NCBI RefSeq assembly: GCF_900096975.1
Contig: NZ_FMYQ01000037.1
Span: forward strand, 1 to 60,644
DNA length: 60,644 nt
DNA from: Paraburkholderia lycopersici
GTDB taxonomy: Bacteria; Pseudomonadota; Gammaproteobacteria; Burkholderiales; Burkholderiaceae
Reading direction: 5' to 3'
Shown: positions 17,800-26,137 of the stretch, piece by piece
Layout of the letters: every line of letters starts with the position of its first letter
Numbering within the stretch: position 1 is the stretch's first letter
Position numbers and translations under genes: made by a program
Notes under the pieces: model-generated
Seen by the model: only the letters and a program-made list of their open reading frames with translations
Told to the model about the DNA's origin: nothing
Databases searched by the model: none

Positions 17800-17814
17800 G
17801 GCGCGCGCCTCCAG

Positions 17815-18978
17815 TCAGAACGAACGTGGCAGGCCAAGCACGTGCTCCGCCACGTAGGAGAGGATCAGGTTGGTCGAGATCGGCGCGACCTGGTAAAGGC
17901 GCGTCTCGCGGAACTTGCGCTCCACATCGTATTCGCAGGCAAAACCGAAGCCGCCGTGGAATTGCAGGCACGCATTCGCGGCCTCCCACGAAGCGTCGGC
18001 CGCGAGCAGCTTGGCCATGTTGGCCTGCGCACCGCAGGCTTCGTGCGCGTCGAAGCGGCGCGCCGCCTCGAAACGCATCAGGCTCGCGGCTTCGACGTTG
18101 ACGAACGCGCGTGCAATCGGGAACTGCACGCCCTGGTTCTGCCCGATCGGGCGACCGAACACGACACGCTCCTTCACGTACGCGCCCACTTTGTCGATGA
18201 ACCAGTAGCCGTCGCCGATGCACTCGGCCGCAATGAGCGTGCGTTCGGCGTTCAGGCCGTCGAGAATGTACTTGAATCCCATCCCCTCCTCGCCGATCAG
18301 GTTTTCCGCGGGAATCTCGAGGTTGTCGAAGAAAAGCTCGTTGGTTTCGTGATTGACCATGTTGAGAATGGGCTGCACCGTCAAACCGTTGCCGATCGCC
18401 TCGCGCAGGTCGACCACGAAAATCGACATGCCCTCCGACTTCTTCTTCACGTCGGCAAGCGGCGTGGTGCGCGCGAGCAGAATCATGAGATCCGAATGCT
18501 GCACGCGCGAGATCCAGACCTTCTGCCCGTTGATCACATAGCGGTCGCCCTTGCGCACGGCGGTCGTCTTGATCTTCGTGGTGTCGGTGCCGGTGGTCGG
18601 CTCCGTCACGCCCATCGATTGCAGGCGCAAGTCCCCGCTCGCGATCTTCGGCAGATACCTGCGCTTCTGTTCCGTCGACCCATGGCGCAGAAGCGTGCCC
18701 ATGTTGTACATCTGGCCGTGGCACACACCCGAGTTGCCGCCCGAACGATTAATCTCCTCCATGATGACGGAGGCTTCGGTAAGCCCAAGGCCCGATCCAC
18801 CGTACTCCTGAGGAATCAGTGCGGCGAGCCAGCCGGCTTTCGTCAGCGCGTCGACGAACGCTTCGGGATAGCCGCGCGCCTCGTCGATCTTGCGGAAATA
18901 TTCGCCGGAGAACTGCTGGCACAGATCGCGCACGGCTTCGCGGACGTCCTGAAACGAATCTTGTTGCGTGGTTTGCAT
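17815..18978 (-). CDS. Acyl-CoA dehydrogenase with an atypical active site
   Basis: This 387-residue flavoprotein has the ACAD core: YGGSGLGLTEASVIMEEI, MGVTEPTTGTDTTKIKTTA and VFGRPIGQNQGVQFPIA. At the usual catalytic site, YEGTxxIQ, it reads YQVAPIST, so the canonical glutamate is absent. A glutamate in GLNAERTLIAAE (helix G) matches the position used by isovaleryl-CoA and long-chain enzymes, suggesting a branched substrate. It lies between the HTD2 hydratase and CaiB genes, as in the Pseudomonas cluster. It may process methylsuccinyl-CoA or a related branched C5 ester; this is inference. Confidence 0.82.
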   Translation of the reverse strand: MQTTQQDSFQDVREAVRDLCQQFSGEYFRKIDEARGYPEAFVDALTKAGWLAALIPQEYGGSGLGLTEASVIMEEINRSGGNSGVCHGQMYNMGTLLRHGSTEQKRRYLPKIASGDLRLQSMGVTEPTTGTDTTKIKTTAVRKGDRYVINGQKVWISRVQHSDLMILLARTTPLADVKKKSEGMSIFVVDLREAIGNGLTVQPILNMVNHETNELFFDNLEIPAENLIGEEGMGFKYILDGLNAERTLIAAECIGDGYWFIDKVGAYVKERVVFGRPIGQNQGVQFPIARAFVNVEAASLMRFEAARRFDAHEACGAQANMAKLLAADASWEAANACLQFHGGFGFACEYDVERKFRETRLYQVAPISTNLILSYVAEHVLGLPRSF

Positions 18979-19016
18979 GATCGATATGATTTTGCTATGG
19001 ATGATCGAGCCGATGT

Positions 19017-19862
19017 TCAGGCAAGCGTAGCGGTGGCCTGCATCGTCAGATAGCCGTCGTGGTCTTTCGCCCAGAGTTCGATCGCGCGTCCGTCGGTGGA
19101 GGGCTTGCCGCACAGCGTGAACGCGTTGCCCCCGAATGTGGGCCGCACCGCGCGAAACGCGAACGTCGAGACGGCGGCACCGGGCCGCTCGCGATGAATC
19201 AGGTCGAGCAGCAAGGTCGCGATGAGCGGACCGTGGACGACAAGCCCCGGATACCCCTCTTCCTGCGTGACGTACGGAAAGTCGTAGTGAATGCGATGGC
19301 CGTTGAACGTGAGCGCGGAATAGCGGAACAGCATGACCGGGTCCGCGGTGAGCGTGCGTGACCACGTTTCGCCCTCGGGCGCCGCCACCGGCCTCGGCGC
19401 GCCCGCGCCCGGCTGCGGTGCGTCGCGATAGACGATGTCGTGCTCTTCCTCGATGCACAGCACCCCGCCGCTTTCGTAGCGATGCTGCACGGTCACGAAC
19501 ACCAGGCGGCCGCTGCGGCCGGTCTTGTCCTCGATATTCGCGATCGTCGACGTACGCGTGGCCGCGCTGCCGGCGCGCAACGGCGCGTGAAAAGCCAGGC
19601 GTCCGCCCGCCCACATGCGGCGCGGCAGCTCGACTGGCGGCAGAAAGCCGCCGCGCTTCGGGTGCCCGTCGCGTCCCGTCTCCGCGAGCGGGCAGACCGG
19701 CAGAAAATAGAGCCAGTGCCACAGCGGCGGCACGGCGCTATCGGGGGCGCTACGGTCGAGCGTGGCCGCGAGCGCGCGCAGCGGAAACGCGGTGATGTCG
19801 TCGGTGAGCGTTTCGGTTTTTTCGAGCCACGCATCCAGCGATGGCGTTTGCGATTCCGGCAT
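19017..19862 (-). CDS. ich: HTD2/MaoC-like itaconyl-CoA (mesaconyl-CoA) hydratase
   Basis: This 281-residue double-hotdog hydratase belongs to the FAS1-like dehydratase/mesaconyl-C4-CoA hydratase type. Marks are LWHWLYFLP near residue 46, PRRMWAGGRLAFHAPL, and in the second hotdog RYSALTFNGHRIHYDFPYV followed by GYPGLVVHGPLIATLLLDL, with the catalytic-type histidine in VVHGP. The role suggested by context is hydration of itaconyl-CoA to citramalyl-CoA for the CitE-like lyase. A gap of about 158 bp precedes it, the largest in this run, so an internal promoter is possible. Confidence 0.78.
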   Translation of the reverse strand: MPESQTPSLDAWLEKTETLTDDITAFPLRALAATLDRSAPDSAVPPLWHWLYFLPVCPLAETGRDGHPKRGGFLPPVELPRRMWAGGRLAFHAPLRAGSAATRTSTIANIEDKTGRSGRLVFVTVQHRYESGGVLCIEEEHDIVYRDAPQPGAGAPRPVAAPEGETWSRTLTADPVMLFRYSALTFNGHRIHYDFPYVTQEEGYPGLVVHGPLIATLLLDLIHRERPGAAVSTFAFRAVRPTFGGNAFTLCGKPSTDGRAIELWAKDHDGYLTMQATATLA

Positions 19863-20020
19863 GGCGGTTCTCCGTTGCGAGACTGTTGGCCATACTATGA
19901 ACGGCTCGCGCCGTTTCGCGAAGTTGGCTTTCCCGAATCGGCCCTTCCGCTTTCCTTAATCCCTCGCCCTTTGCCATCCGATACTTGCATGCGGCTTTCA
20001 AAGGACGCCGTGCGCCGACC

Positions 20021-20809
20021 TCAACCTTCGCCGCGCAGATGCGCGGACGCCTCGTCCTCTACACGCTGCCACAACTCGAATGAGATCGGGCGCTCGCCCT
20101 CTTCGAGCAGATGACCGACGAGTCCGATCGCGCGCGCCATCACGCCGAAGCCGCGCACGATACGCCACGGAAAGCCGAATTCGCAGCAAATCGCGCCGAT
20201 CGCGCCCGTGGCGTTGATGGGCAGCGCCTTGCCCGACACGCGCTCCGCTTGCGCGCCGATGCGTTGCATGAGCGTCACGTAACGTCCCGACATGCCGTTC
20301 TGCGCAGCCAGTTCGAACAGGCGCGGCGTGCGCGGATCGATTGGCTTGTGCAGCGGATGACCGAGCCCGGGAATCGGTGTGCCGCGCGCTCGCCATGCCG
20401 CGACCGTATCGACGGCGAGCTTTTCGAGGTCGTCGCAATCGGCTTCGTAGGGTAGCGCTTCCGAGAGCATGCGGCACGCGCCTTCCATGCTGCCGACGAA
20501 CACCGAGCCGAGCCCGCAGAGGCCTGCGGCCACGGCGGCCTGTAACGACTCCGGTGCGCCTGCATAAGTCATGCGCGCCGCGATGGCGCTCGGCGTCATG
20601 CCGTGCTCGACGAGCGTGATGACGATGGCGTTGAACATCGCCGACTGCTGCGGCGTGGCGGTCTTGCCCGTGAGTTGCAGGAACGCGAAGTCGCCCAGAT
20701 TCATGTGGCCGAGGACTTCGTCGGGCAGGCTCTTGCCGCGCACGACGATGCGATCGGGCGTGCTGTACGCGATATCGGAGCGCACGAGCGGTTTCGGTTG
20801 ACGGGACAT
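20021..20809 (-). CDS. Citryl-CoA lyase-like, citrate-synthase fold protein
   Basis: This 262-residue protein corresponds to the large catalytic part of citrate synthases and is annotated in relatives as citryl-CoA lyase. The conserved substrate loop PIPGLGHPLHKPIDPR is present. Where citrate synthase has the catalytic Asp (NVD), it reads INATGAIG, so citrate synthase chemistry is doubtful. I chose the ATG at 20809 because AGGA ends too close to the ATG at 20818 but is well placed for this one. In this operon it could cleave or form a citramalyl- or methylcitryl-type thioester. Its true reaction is unknown. Confidence 0.72.
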   Translation of the reverse strand: MSRQPKPLVRSDIAYSTPDRIVVRGKSLPDEVLGHMNLGDFAFLQLTGKTATPQQSAMFNAIVITLVEHGMTPSAIAARMTYAGAPESLQAAVAAGLCGLGSVFVGSMEGACRMLSEALPYEADCDDLEKLAVDTVAAWRARGTPIPGLGHPLHKPIDPRTPRLFELAAQNGMSGRYVTLMQRIGAQAERVSGKALPINATGAIGAICCEFGFPWRIVRGFGVMARAIGLVGHLLEEGERPISFELWQRVEDEASAHLRGEG

Positions 20810-20841
20810 GATCGTCATTCCTTCGTTATCCAGAGTAGCGT

Positions 20842-21711
20842 TCAGCGCAACTGCGCACGGCCATTGTTGAGCACGAGCAGGTCGCGCTCCAGCACGCGCG
20901 CGCGAAAGCTCACTTTATTACCGTCGCGCCACATCTCGGTGCGAATCGTTTCGCCCGGATAAACAGGCGCGGTAAAGCGCGCGTGAAATGCCGCGAGGCG
21001 CGCCGGGTCGCTCGCGCACAGCGTTTTGAGCACCGCATGCGCGGCCACGCCCCACGTCGCCAGGCCATGCAGGATCGGCCGCTCGAAACCGGCTGCCCGC
21101 GCGACCTGCGGGTCGGCATGCAGGGCGTTGTCGTCGCCGCACAGACGGTAAATCAGCGCTGTTTCCGGGCGCGTTGGCAAATCGCAATGGTAGTCGGGCG
21201 CGCGCTCGGGCATGGGCGGCGGCGCAGCCGGTGCGTCGTCGCTCAAGCCGTTGCCGGCGCTGAAGCCGCCGTCGCCGCGGCAAAACGTGAGCTGCGTAAC
21301 GGTGGCATAGTGCTCGCCGCTCGTCTTGTCCGTAATGCTACGCTGGATTTCGAGCAGCGCGCCCTTGCCCGCGCCTTTGTCGACCACGCGCGTGACGCGC
21401 GAGCGCCCGATCACGGTGGCGGCCGCCGGCAACGGCTTGTGAATCGCGAGGCTCTGCTCGCCGTGCAAAAGCCGCACCCAGTCGATACCGGAGCGCGGAT
21501 CGCGCGCCCAGAAGCCAGGAAAACCCAGTACGACGGCAAACGTCGGCGGAACGCGCAAGTCCTTTTCGTAGACGAATGCCAGGTCATCCGAATCAACGGG
21601 ATTTGCGCCGTATCCCACCGCGAGGCTATAGAGCATGGCGTCACGAGCGGTGTAGGTCTGCTCGATGTCCTCGAACGGCCAGTTACGCAGGGTGTGATAG
21701 TCGATGGTCAT
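20842..21711 (-). CDS. MaoC-family (R)-specific enoyl-CoA hydratase 2
   Basis: This 289-residue double-hotdog protein resembles the hydratase 2 half of peroxisomal multifunctional enzyme 2. An N-terminal inactive hotdog (FEDIEQTYTARDAMLYSLAVG, VPPTFAVVLG) is followed by a catalytic hotdog with the motif GDDNALHADPQVARAAGF and RPILHG. D193, N195 and H198 occupy the active-site positions. It hydrates trans-2-enoyl-CoA to (R)-3-hydroxyacyl-CoA. It pairs logically with the MFE-2-like dehydrogenase at 27430-28350 of the same transcription unit, implying an (R)-specific beta-oxidation route. Confidence 0.85.
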   Translation of the reverse strand: MTIDYHTLRNWPFEDIEQTYTARDAMLYSLAVGYGANPVDSDDLAFVYEKDLRVPPTFAVVLGFPGFWARDPRSGIDWVRLLHGEQSLAIHKPLPAAATVIGRSRVTRVVDKGAGKGALLEIQRSITDKTSGEHYATVTQLTFCRGDGGFSAGNGLSDDAPAAPPPMPERAPDYHCDLPTRPETALIYRLCGDDNALHADPQVARAAGFERPILHGLATWGVAAHAVLKTLCASDPARLAAFHARFTAPVYPGETIRTEMWRDGNKVSFRARVLERDLLVLNNGRAQLR

Positions 21712-21732
21712 GGCGTTGCGGGAGGTGAAAAT

Positions 21733-22533
21733 TCAGGCATCGGCGGCAGGCCAGGTAAAGAGCGGGTCGGCCTTTTCGCGAAAGCGCTTCACGGCCTCGT
21801 GGTGAAACCCGGTCGTGAACGCAATGCCCTGTGCCGCCGACTCGATTTCGAGCATCACGCGCAAATCGCTGCCGAGCGACTGATTCAGCGCGCGCTTGGC
21901 GATCCCGAAGGCGACGGGCGAGGCCGCCGCGAGACTGGCCGCGATCTGCGCGGCGCGCACATGGAGATGGCCGGCCTCGACCACTTCGAGCACCGCGCCC
22001 ATCTCCTTCGCCTGCGCGGCGCGCACCTCGCGCGCCGTGAACACGAGATCCTTCGCGCGCGCGAGCCCCACCACGCGCGGCAGCGTGTAGAACGCGCCGC
22101 AATCGGGCACGAGACCAACCTTCATGAACGGCATGCAAAAGCGCGCACGCGCGCTGGCGATCACGAAATCGGCCGCGAGCGCGAGGCTGAAGCCGGCGCC
22201 GTAGCACACGCCGTCCACGGCGGCGATCACGGGACGATCGAGGTCGATCAGCGTGCTCACCCAGCCATGCAGGTCGTCGATGCGATCTCGTCCGGCCTGC
22301 GCGCTGGTCACGTTCATGCCGCGCACGTCGCCGCCCGAGCAGAAGTCCTCGCCCGCTCCGCGCAGCACGACGGCCCGCACGCTACGATCGGCGCGAATGC
22401 GCTGCACAGCGTCGTGCAGTTCTTCCCGCATCTGGACATTGAGCGCGTTCCTGGCCTCCGGGCGGTTGAACGTGAGTGTCTCGATGCCCGCTTCTCGTTC
22501 GATCAGGAGTGTCCGTTGTTCGTCGTCGCTCAT
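21733..22533 (-). CDS. Enoyl-CoA hydratase/isomerase (PaaG-like)
   Basis: This 266-residue crotonase-fold enzyme has LTFNRPEARNALNVQM, the oxyanion-hole segment GAGEDFCSGGDV, and GVCYGAGFSLALAADFVIA. Where classic hydratases have two glutamates it has none at the first site and VPDCG at the second. An aspartate there is typical of PaaG-type isomerases, so it may isomerise or hydrate an unusual enoyl-CoA. The ATG at 22533 overlaps the lplA-like stop (22530), giving translational coupling. It lies upstream of the MaoC hydratase. Confidence 0.83.
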   Translation of the reverse strand: MSDDEQRTLLIEREAGIETLTFNRPEARNALNVQMREELHDAVQRIRADRSVRAVVLRGAGEDFCSGGDVRGMNVTSAQAGRDRIDDLHGWVSTLIDLDRPVIAAVDGVCYGAGFSLALAADFVIASARARFCMPFMKVGLVPDCGAFYTLPRVVGLARAKDLVFTAREVRAAQAKEMGAVLEVVEAGHLHVRAAQIAASLAAASPVAFGIAKRALNQSLGSDLRVMLEIESAAQGIAFTTGFHHEAVKRFREKADPLFTWPAADA

Positions 22534-23666
22534 GCGCTCACCCCTGCGTTCGCGAGTTCGGCCAGCGCCTTGTCGAGCGCCGTGACGAGGTGGACGGGCT
22601 CGACGCCCGCGAATTCCACATCGGGCCGCGCGAGAAATGCTTCGATGTGCGCCGAACACGCCTCGCGCGTGGCGGCGAGCCCGGCGAAGCCGTCTTCGAG
22701 CCAGGCAACCGACGCTAGCGGACGCGGATGCCAGTCGCCATTGACAATTGCCTTCACCACTGTTCCGCCGCGCACGAGCAGGCTCAACCAGATGAGCCCT
22801 GCCGGCGCCTTCTCGCGCCCGCGCACGACGCGATCGCCCGCCTGCGCGATCGGATCGTAGCGCGTCGCCTCGCTCTTTTCATGAAACCAGCTTTCGCCGT
22901 GCAATTCGCTCTCGGCTTGCTGCGCGAACACACGCTCGTCGCTGCCGAGCGCACCCGGCTCCAGCGCAACATCGCCAAACGCGCGGCGCACGCACGCCCG
23001 CACCCAGGCCGCCAGTTCGCCGGCGCGCACCTCGCGTCCCAGTTCCTGCTCCAGGTACGTATAGCGCGAGCCGAGGTCCTTGTGCTTCTTGTCCTTCACT
23101 TTCTCGGGTGCCATAGGCATGGCGCGCGCGGCGATCGCCGTATCGATGGCTTTCACGTTGAGCAGGATGCGGAAGGTCAGCACGCCGCCCTCGATCTTCA
23201 GCGAGGTCGCAACGAGCTTGCGGCCATCGATCTCTACGTCGTTGAGCGGACGGTAGGCGACCCGCAGGCCGAATACCTCATGCAGCGCTCCGGCGACGTG
23301 CCCGAGTATCGTGGGAAATGCCTGCGCCGCCGTGCCGGGAACGCCTCGCAGTCCAGTCGGTAAATAGAACGCGAGAAACGCCGACCCGCGCCCCGCATAG
23401 ATCGCGCCACCGCCGCTCACGCGCCGCCGTGCGAGCACGTTGTTGCTGCGGCAGAACGGCAGATCGAGTACCTGGTTCGGGTCCTCGTTCACGCCCACCG
23501 TGATGCTGTCTTCGTCGAAGACGTTCAGATAGACGGTGGGCGGCGCGAGCTTTTCGGCCACCGCGCGCTCGACCGCCGGCGACACCGAGATCGAAAAGTC
23601 GGCATAGCTGTGGTCGCCCACGACGAGGCGCCACGGCGCCTCGCTATTCGTTGCGCTTGCATTCAT
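22530..23666 (-). CDS. lplA: Lipoate-protein ligase A family protein embedded in a catabolic operon
   Basis: This 378-residue protein has the LplA core. The ligand loop RRRVSGGGAIYAG (about residues 80-92) matches the RRxSGGGAV motif. The IDGRKLVATSLKIEGG segment carries the conserved lysine (K150) that binds the lipoyl-adenylate. A C-terminal domain of about 120 residues follows, as in two-domain ligases. It would lipoylate a carrier protein from free lipoate and ATP, yet no lipoyl-dependent dehydrogenase or H-protein is encoded nearby. It overlaps the CoA-ligase gene (ATGA at 23663-23666) and the enoyl-CoA hydratase gene, so it is clearly co-translated with the operon. Confidence 0.8.
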   Translation of the reverse strand: MNASATNSEAPWRLVVGDHSYADFSISVSPAVERAVAEKLAPPTVYLNVFDEDSITVGVNEDPNQVLDLPFCRSNNVLARRRVSGGGAIYAGRGSAFLAFYLPTGLRGVPGTAAQAFPTILGHVAGALHEVFGLRVAYRPLNDVEIDGRKLVATSLKIEGGVLTFRILLNVKAIDTAIAARAMPMAPEKVKDKKHKDLGSRYTYLEQELGREVRAGELAAWVRACVRRAFGDVALEPGALGSDERVFAQQAESELHGESWFHEKSEATRYDPIAQAGDRVVRGREKAPAGLIWLSLLVRGGTVVKAIVNGDWHPRPLASVAWLEDGFAGLAATREACSAHIEAFLARPDVEFAGVEPVHLVTALDKALAELANAGVSA

Positions 23667-24838
23667 GTTGTCTGCCTCCGGATGTCTTCCACGAGTGCGC
23701 CGCTTTCGATCTTCGCGACTGCCTCGATCCTGTCCGCATGGATCAGCGTCTGGCGCTTGAAGCGCTCGGCTATGGTCTCGATCGCCGCAGCCTCCACAGG
23801 CCCTTCGACTTCCAGCGTGAGGTGATCGCCGCCGTGGTCCTTCGTGCCGACCACGAGCCGATATGCGCCCGTCGCGCCCTTCATGCCCAGCAGCACGGTC
23901 TTCAGCTCCGACGGGTAGACCTTCACGCCCTTGATCTTCACCATCGAATCGGCTCGGCCGAACACGACGCGCGGCAGCGAGACTGTGCGCCCGTGTACGG
24001 GCGCAGTGCGCTCAAGCACGGTGAGGTCGCCGGTGCGGTAGCGCAAGAGCGGCTGCAGTTCCTTCTTCAAATGCGTCAGCACGAGTTCGCCGCGCTCGCC
24101 TTCTTCGACAAGGGCACCCGTGTCCGGATCGATAACTTCGGCATACAGGAGTTCGTCGAACACGTGCACGCCCTCACTACCCGGAAACGTGCGCGCAACG
24201 GGCAGGCATTCGGAAAGCGAGTAGCTGTCGATCAGCAACGTGCCCGGCATCGCTTCGCGCACGCGCGCATAGAGCGCGCCATTGCCCGTGAACGGCTCGC
24301 CGCCCGCGAAGAACACGCGCGGCACGGGGCATCCCGCTTCGATGAGCTTGAGCGCATGAGACGGATTGCCGGCCAGCACCGTCACGCCGCATTGCCGCGC
24401 CACGCGCGCCGCGCGTTCGGTTTCGCCCGGACCGTGCGGAATGCACGCGACACCGCGCGCTTCCATCTGCGTCTGGTAGAAGAGCCCCGCGACGAACAGG
24501 TGATAACCGAAGGTGACCATGCAAACATCGCCGGGACCGACGCCGCACGCATCGAGATGCTGGCCGCATGCATCTTCGATCGCACGCAGGTCGTTCGCGC
24601 TATGCAGGATGGGCACGAGCGACGCGCCCATCGGCGTGAGATGAACTCGCACCGGCGGCACCACGGGCGCAAACGCGCCATAGCCCGGTCGATTCATCTC
24701 GGCCACCAGTTCGGCGCGCGACATCAGCGGCACGCGCTCGGCGAACGCGGCTGCACTCTCGATGCTGTGCGGCAACCGGCCTGCATAGAACCGATGTGCT
24801 TGCAGCCGCGCGAGTTGCGCGTTGAGCAAATCGAGCAT
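23663..24838 (-). CDS. PaaK-like AMP-binding CoA ligase
   Basis: This 391-residue adenylate-forming enzyme of the phenylacetate-CoA ligase group activates an acid to its CoA thioester with ATP. Seen in it are HLTPMGASLVPILHSANDL in the place of the P-loop, GNPSHALKLIEAG, the FFAGGEPF segment, YSLSECLPVA (acyl-adenylate site), YRTGDL and the C-terminal GRADSMVKIKGVKVYPSE. The P-loop is not the standard TSGTTG, and the protein is shorter than PaaK (about 430), so activity needs checking. The substrate is unknown. It would supply the thioester entering the operon's hydratase-thiolase steps. Confidence 0.8.
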   Translation of the reverse strand: MLDLLNAQLARLQAHRFYAGRLPHSIESAAAFAERVPLMSRAELVAEMNRPGYGAFAPVVPPVRVHLTPMGASLVPILHSANDLRAIEDACGQHLDACGVGPGDVCMVTFGYHLFVAGLFYQTQMEARGVACIPHGPGETERAARVARQCGVTVLAGNPSHALKLIEAGCPVPRVFFAGGEPFTGNGALYARVREAMPGTLLIDSYSLSECLPVARTFPGSEGVHVFDELLYAEVIDPDTGALVEEGERGELVLTHLKKELQPLLRYRTGDLTVLERTAPVHGRTVSLPRVVFGRADSMVKIKGVKVYPSELKTVLLGMKGATGAYRLVVGTKDHGGDHLTLEVEGPVEAAAIETIAERFKRQTLIHADRIEAVAKIESGALVEDIRRQTT

Positions 24839-24881
24839 CGTCTCCTCCGTTATCGGTAGTGCGGGCGCAAAGCGTTCGTGC

Positions 24882-26081
24882 TCAAGCGGCGCGCTCGAAA
24901 ATGGCCGCGATGCCCTGGCCGCCGCCTATACACATCGTTTCGAGGCCGTAGCGGCCCTTGCGGCGGCGCAGTTCGTACAGCAGCGTCGCGAGCATGCGGA
25001 CACCGGTCGCGCCGATCGGGTGGCCTAGCGAGATGCCCGAGCCGTTCACGTTGAGCCGCGATTCGTCGTGCCAGCCCCAGCCTTTCAGCACGGCGAGCAC
25101 CTGGCACGCGAATGCCTCGTTCAGTTCGACGAGATCGAGCTGGTCGAAGCCCAGCCCGGTCTTTTGCAGCAGTTTTTGCACGGCGGGCACCGGGCCGATG
25201 CCCATGGTCGCGGGCTCGCAGCCCGCCGCAGCCCAGCCCGTGAGATATGCAAGCGGCGTGAGGCCGAGCTTGTCGAGCTGATCTTCGGCGACGATCAGGC
25301 ACGCGGCGGCCGCGTCGTTCTGCTGGCTGGCATTGCCTGCCGTCACCGTGCCGCCTTTCATGAGCGGCTTGAGCATCGCGAGCGAAGCCTCGCTCGCGTC
25401 GGCGCGCACACCTTCGTCGCGTGCGAAGCGCACCAGGTCGCCCTTGCGTTGCGGCACCGAAACGGGCACGACTTCCTCGGCAAAGCGGCCCGACTCCCAC
25501 GCCGCCGCCGCGCGCTGGTGACTGCGCACCGCGTAAGCGTCCGCTTCCTCGCGCGTGATGCCATATGCCTTTGCCAGGTTCTCGGCGGTCTCGATCATTC
25601 CCGAGATGTAGCCGAAGCGTGTTTCGGGCTGCGAACGTTCTCGGCCACGCTCAAGGCGGTCGTGCATCTTCACCGAACCCGAGCGTGCGCCCCAGCGCAT
25701 GTCCGTCGTGTAGTACTCGATGTTGCTCATGCTTTCCACGCCGCCAGCCGCCACGACGTCCGCAGCGCCGCTCTGCACCATCATCGCGGCCGTCACGACT
25801 GCCTGCAGGCCGCCACCGCAGCGCCGGTCGAGTTGCATGCCGGGCACATGTACCGGCAGCCCCGCTTCGAGCGCGGCCCAGCGGCCAATGCACGGCGTTT
25901 CGCTGTTCGCATACGACTGCGCGAAGACCACGTCCTCGATGCGCTCGGGGTCCACACCACTGCGCGCGATGGTTTCTCGGAGCACGGTGGCCGCAAGCGT
26001 CTCGACGGCGACCGGGCGCAGGCTGCCGCCGAACGTCCCGACCGGCGTGCGCACCGGCGCAACTATCGCTGCTCTTCTCAT
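24882..26081 (-). CDS. Thiolase (acetyl-CoA acyltransferase)
   Basis: This 399-residue thiolase II protein cleaves 3-oxoacyl-CoA with CoA. The nucleophile C88 lies in LDRRCGGGLQAV, where the usual SG is GG. The C-terminal catalytic blocks are NVNGSGISLGHPIGATG, with the His, and MCIGGGQG, with the second Cys. The ATG at 26081 is preceded by GGAA-rich sequence, and homologues start there (MRRAAIVAPVRTPVG). It forms the final step of a beta-oxidation set with the dehydrogenase at 27430-28350 and the MaoC hydratase. Confidence 0.9.
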   Translation of the reverse strand: MRRAAIVAPVRTPVGTFGGSLRPVAVETLAATVLRETIARSGVDPERIEDVVFAQSYANSETPCIGRWAALEAGLPVHVPGMQLDRRCGGGLQAVVTAAMMVQSGAADVVAAGGVESMSNIEYYTTDMRWGARSGSVKMHDRLERGRERSQPETRFGYISGMIETAENLAKAYGITREEADAYAVRSHQRAAAAWESGRFAEEVVPVSVPQRKGDLVRFARDEGVRADASEASLAMLKPLMKGGTVTAGNASQQNDAAAACLIVAEDQLDKLGLTPLAYLTGWAAAGCEPATMGIGPVPAVQKLLQKTGLGFDQLDLVELNEAFACQVLAVLKGWGWHDESRLNVNGSGISLGHPIGATGVRMLATLLYELRRRKGRYGLETMCIGGGQGIAAIFERAA

Positions 26082-26137
26082 TCTGGATTCCTTTCCATGT
26101 TGTTCGGTTATCTCTCGCCTCGCACCTTCGGGTGCGC

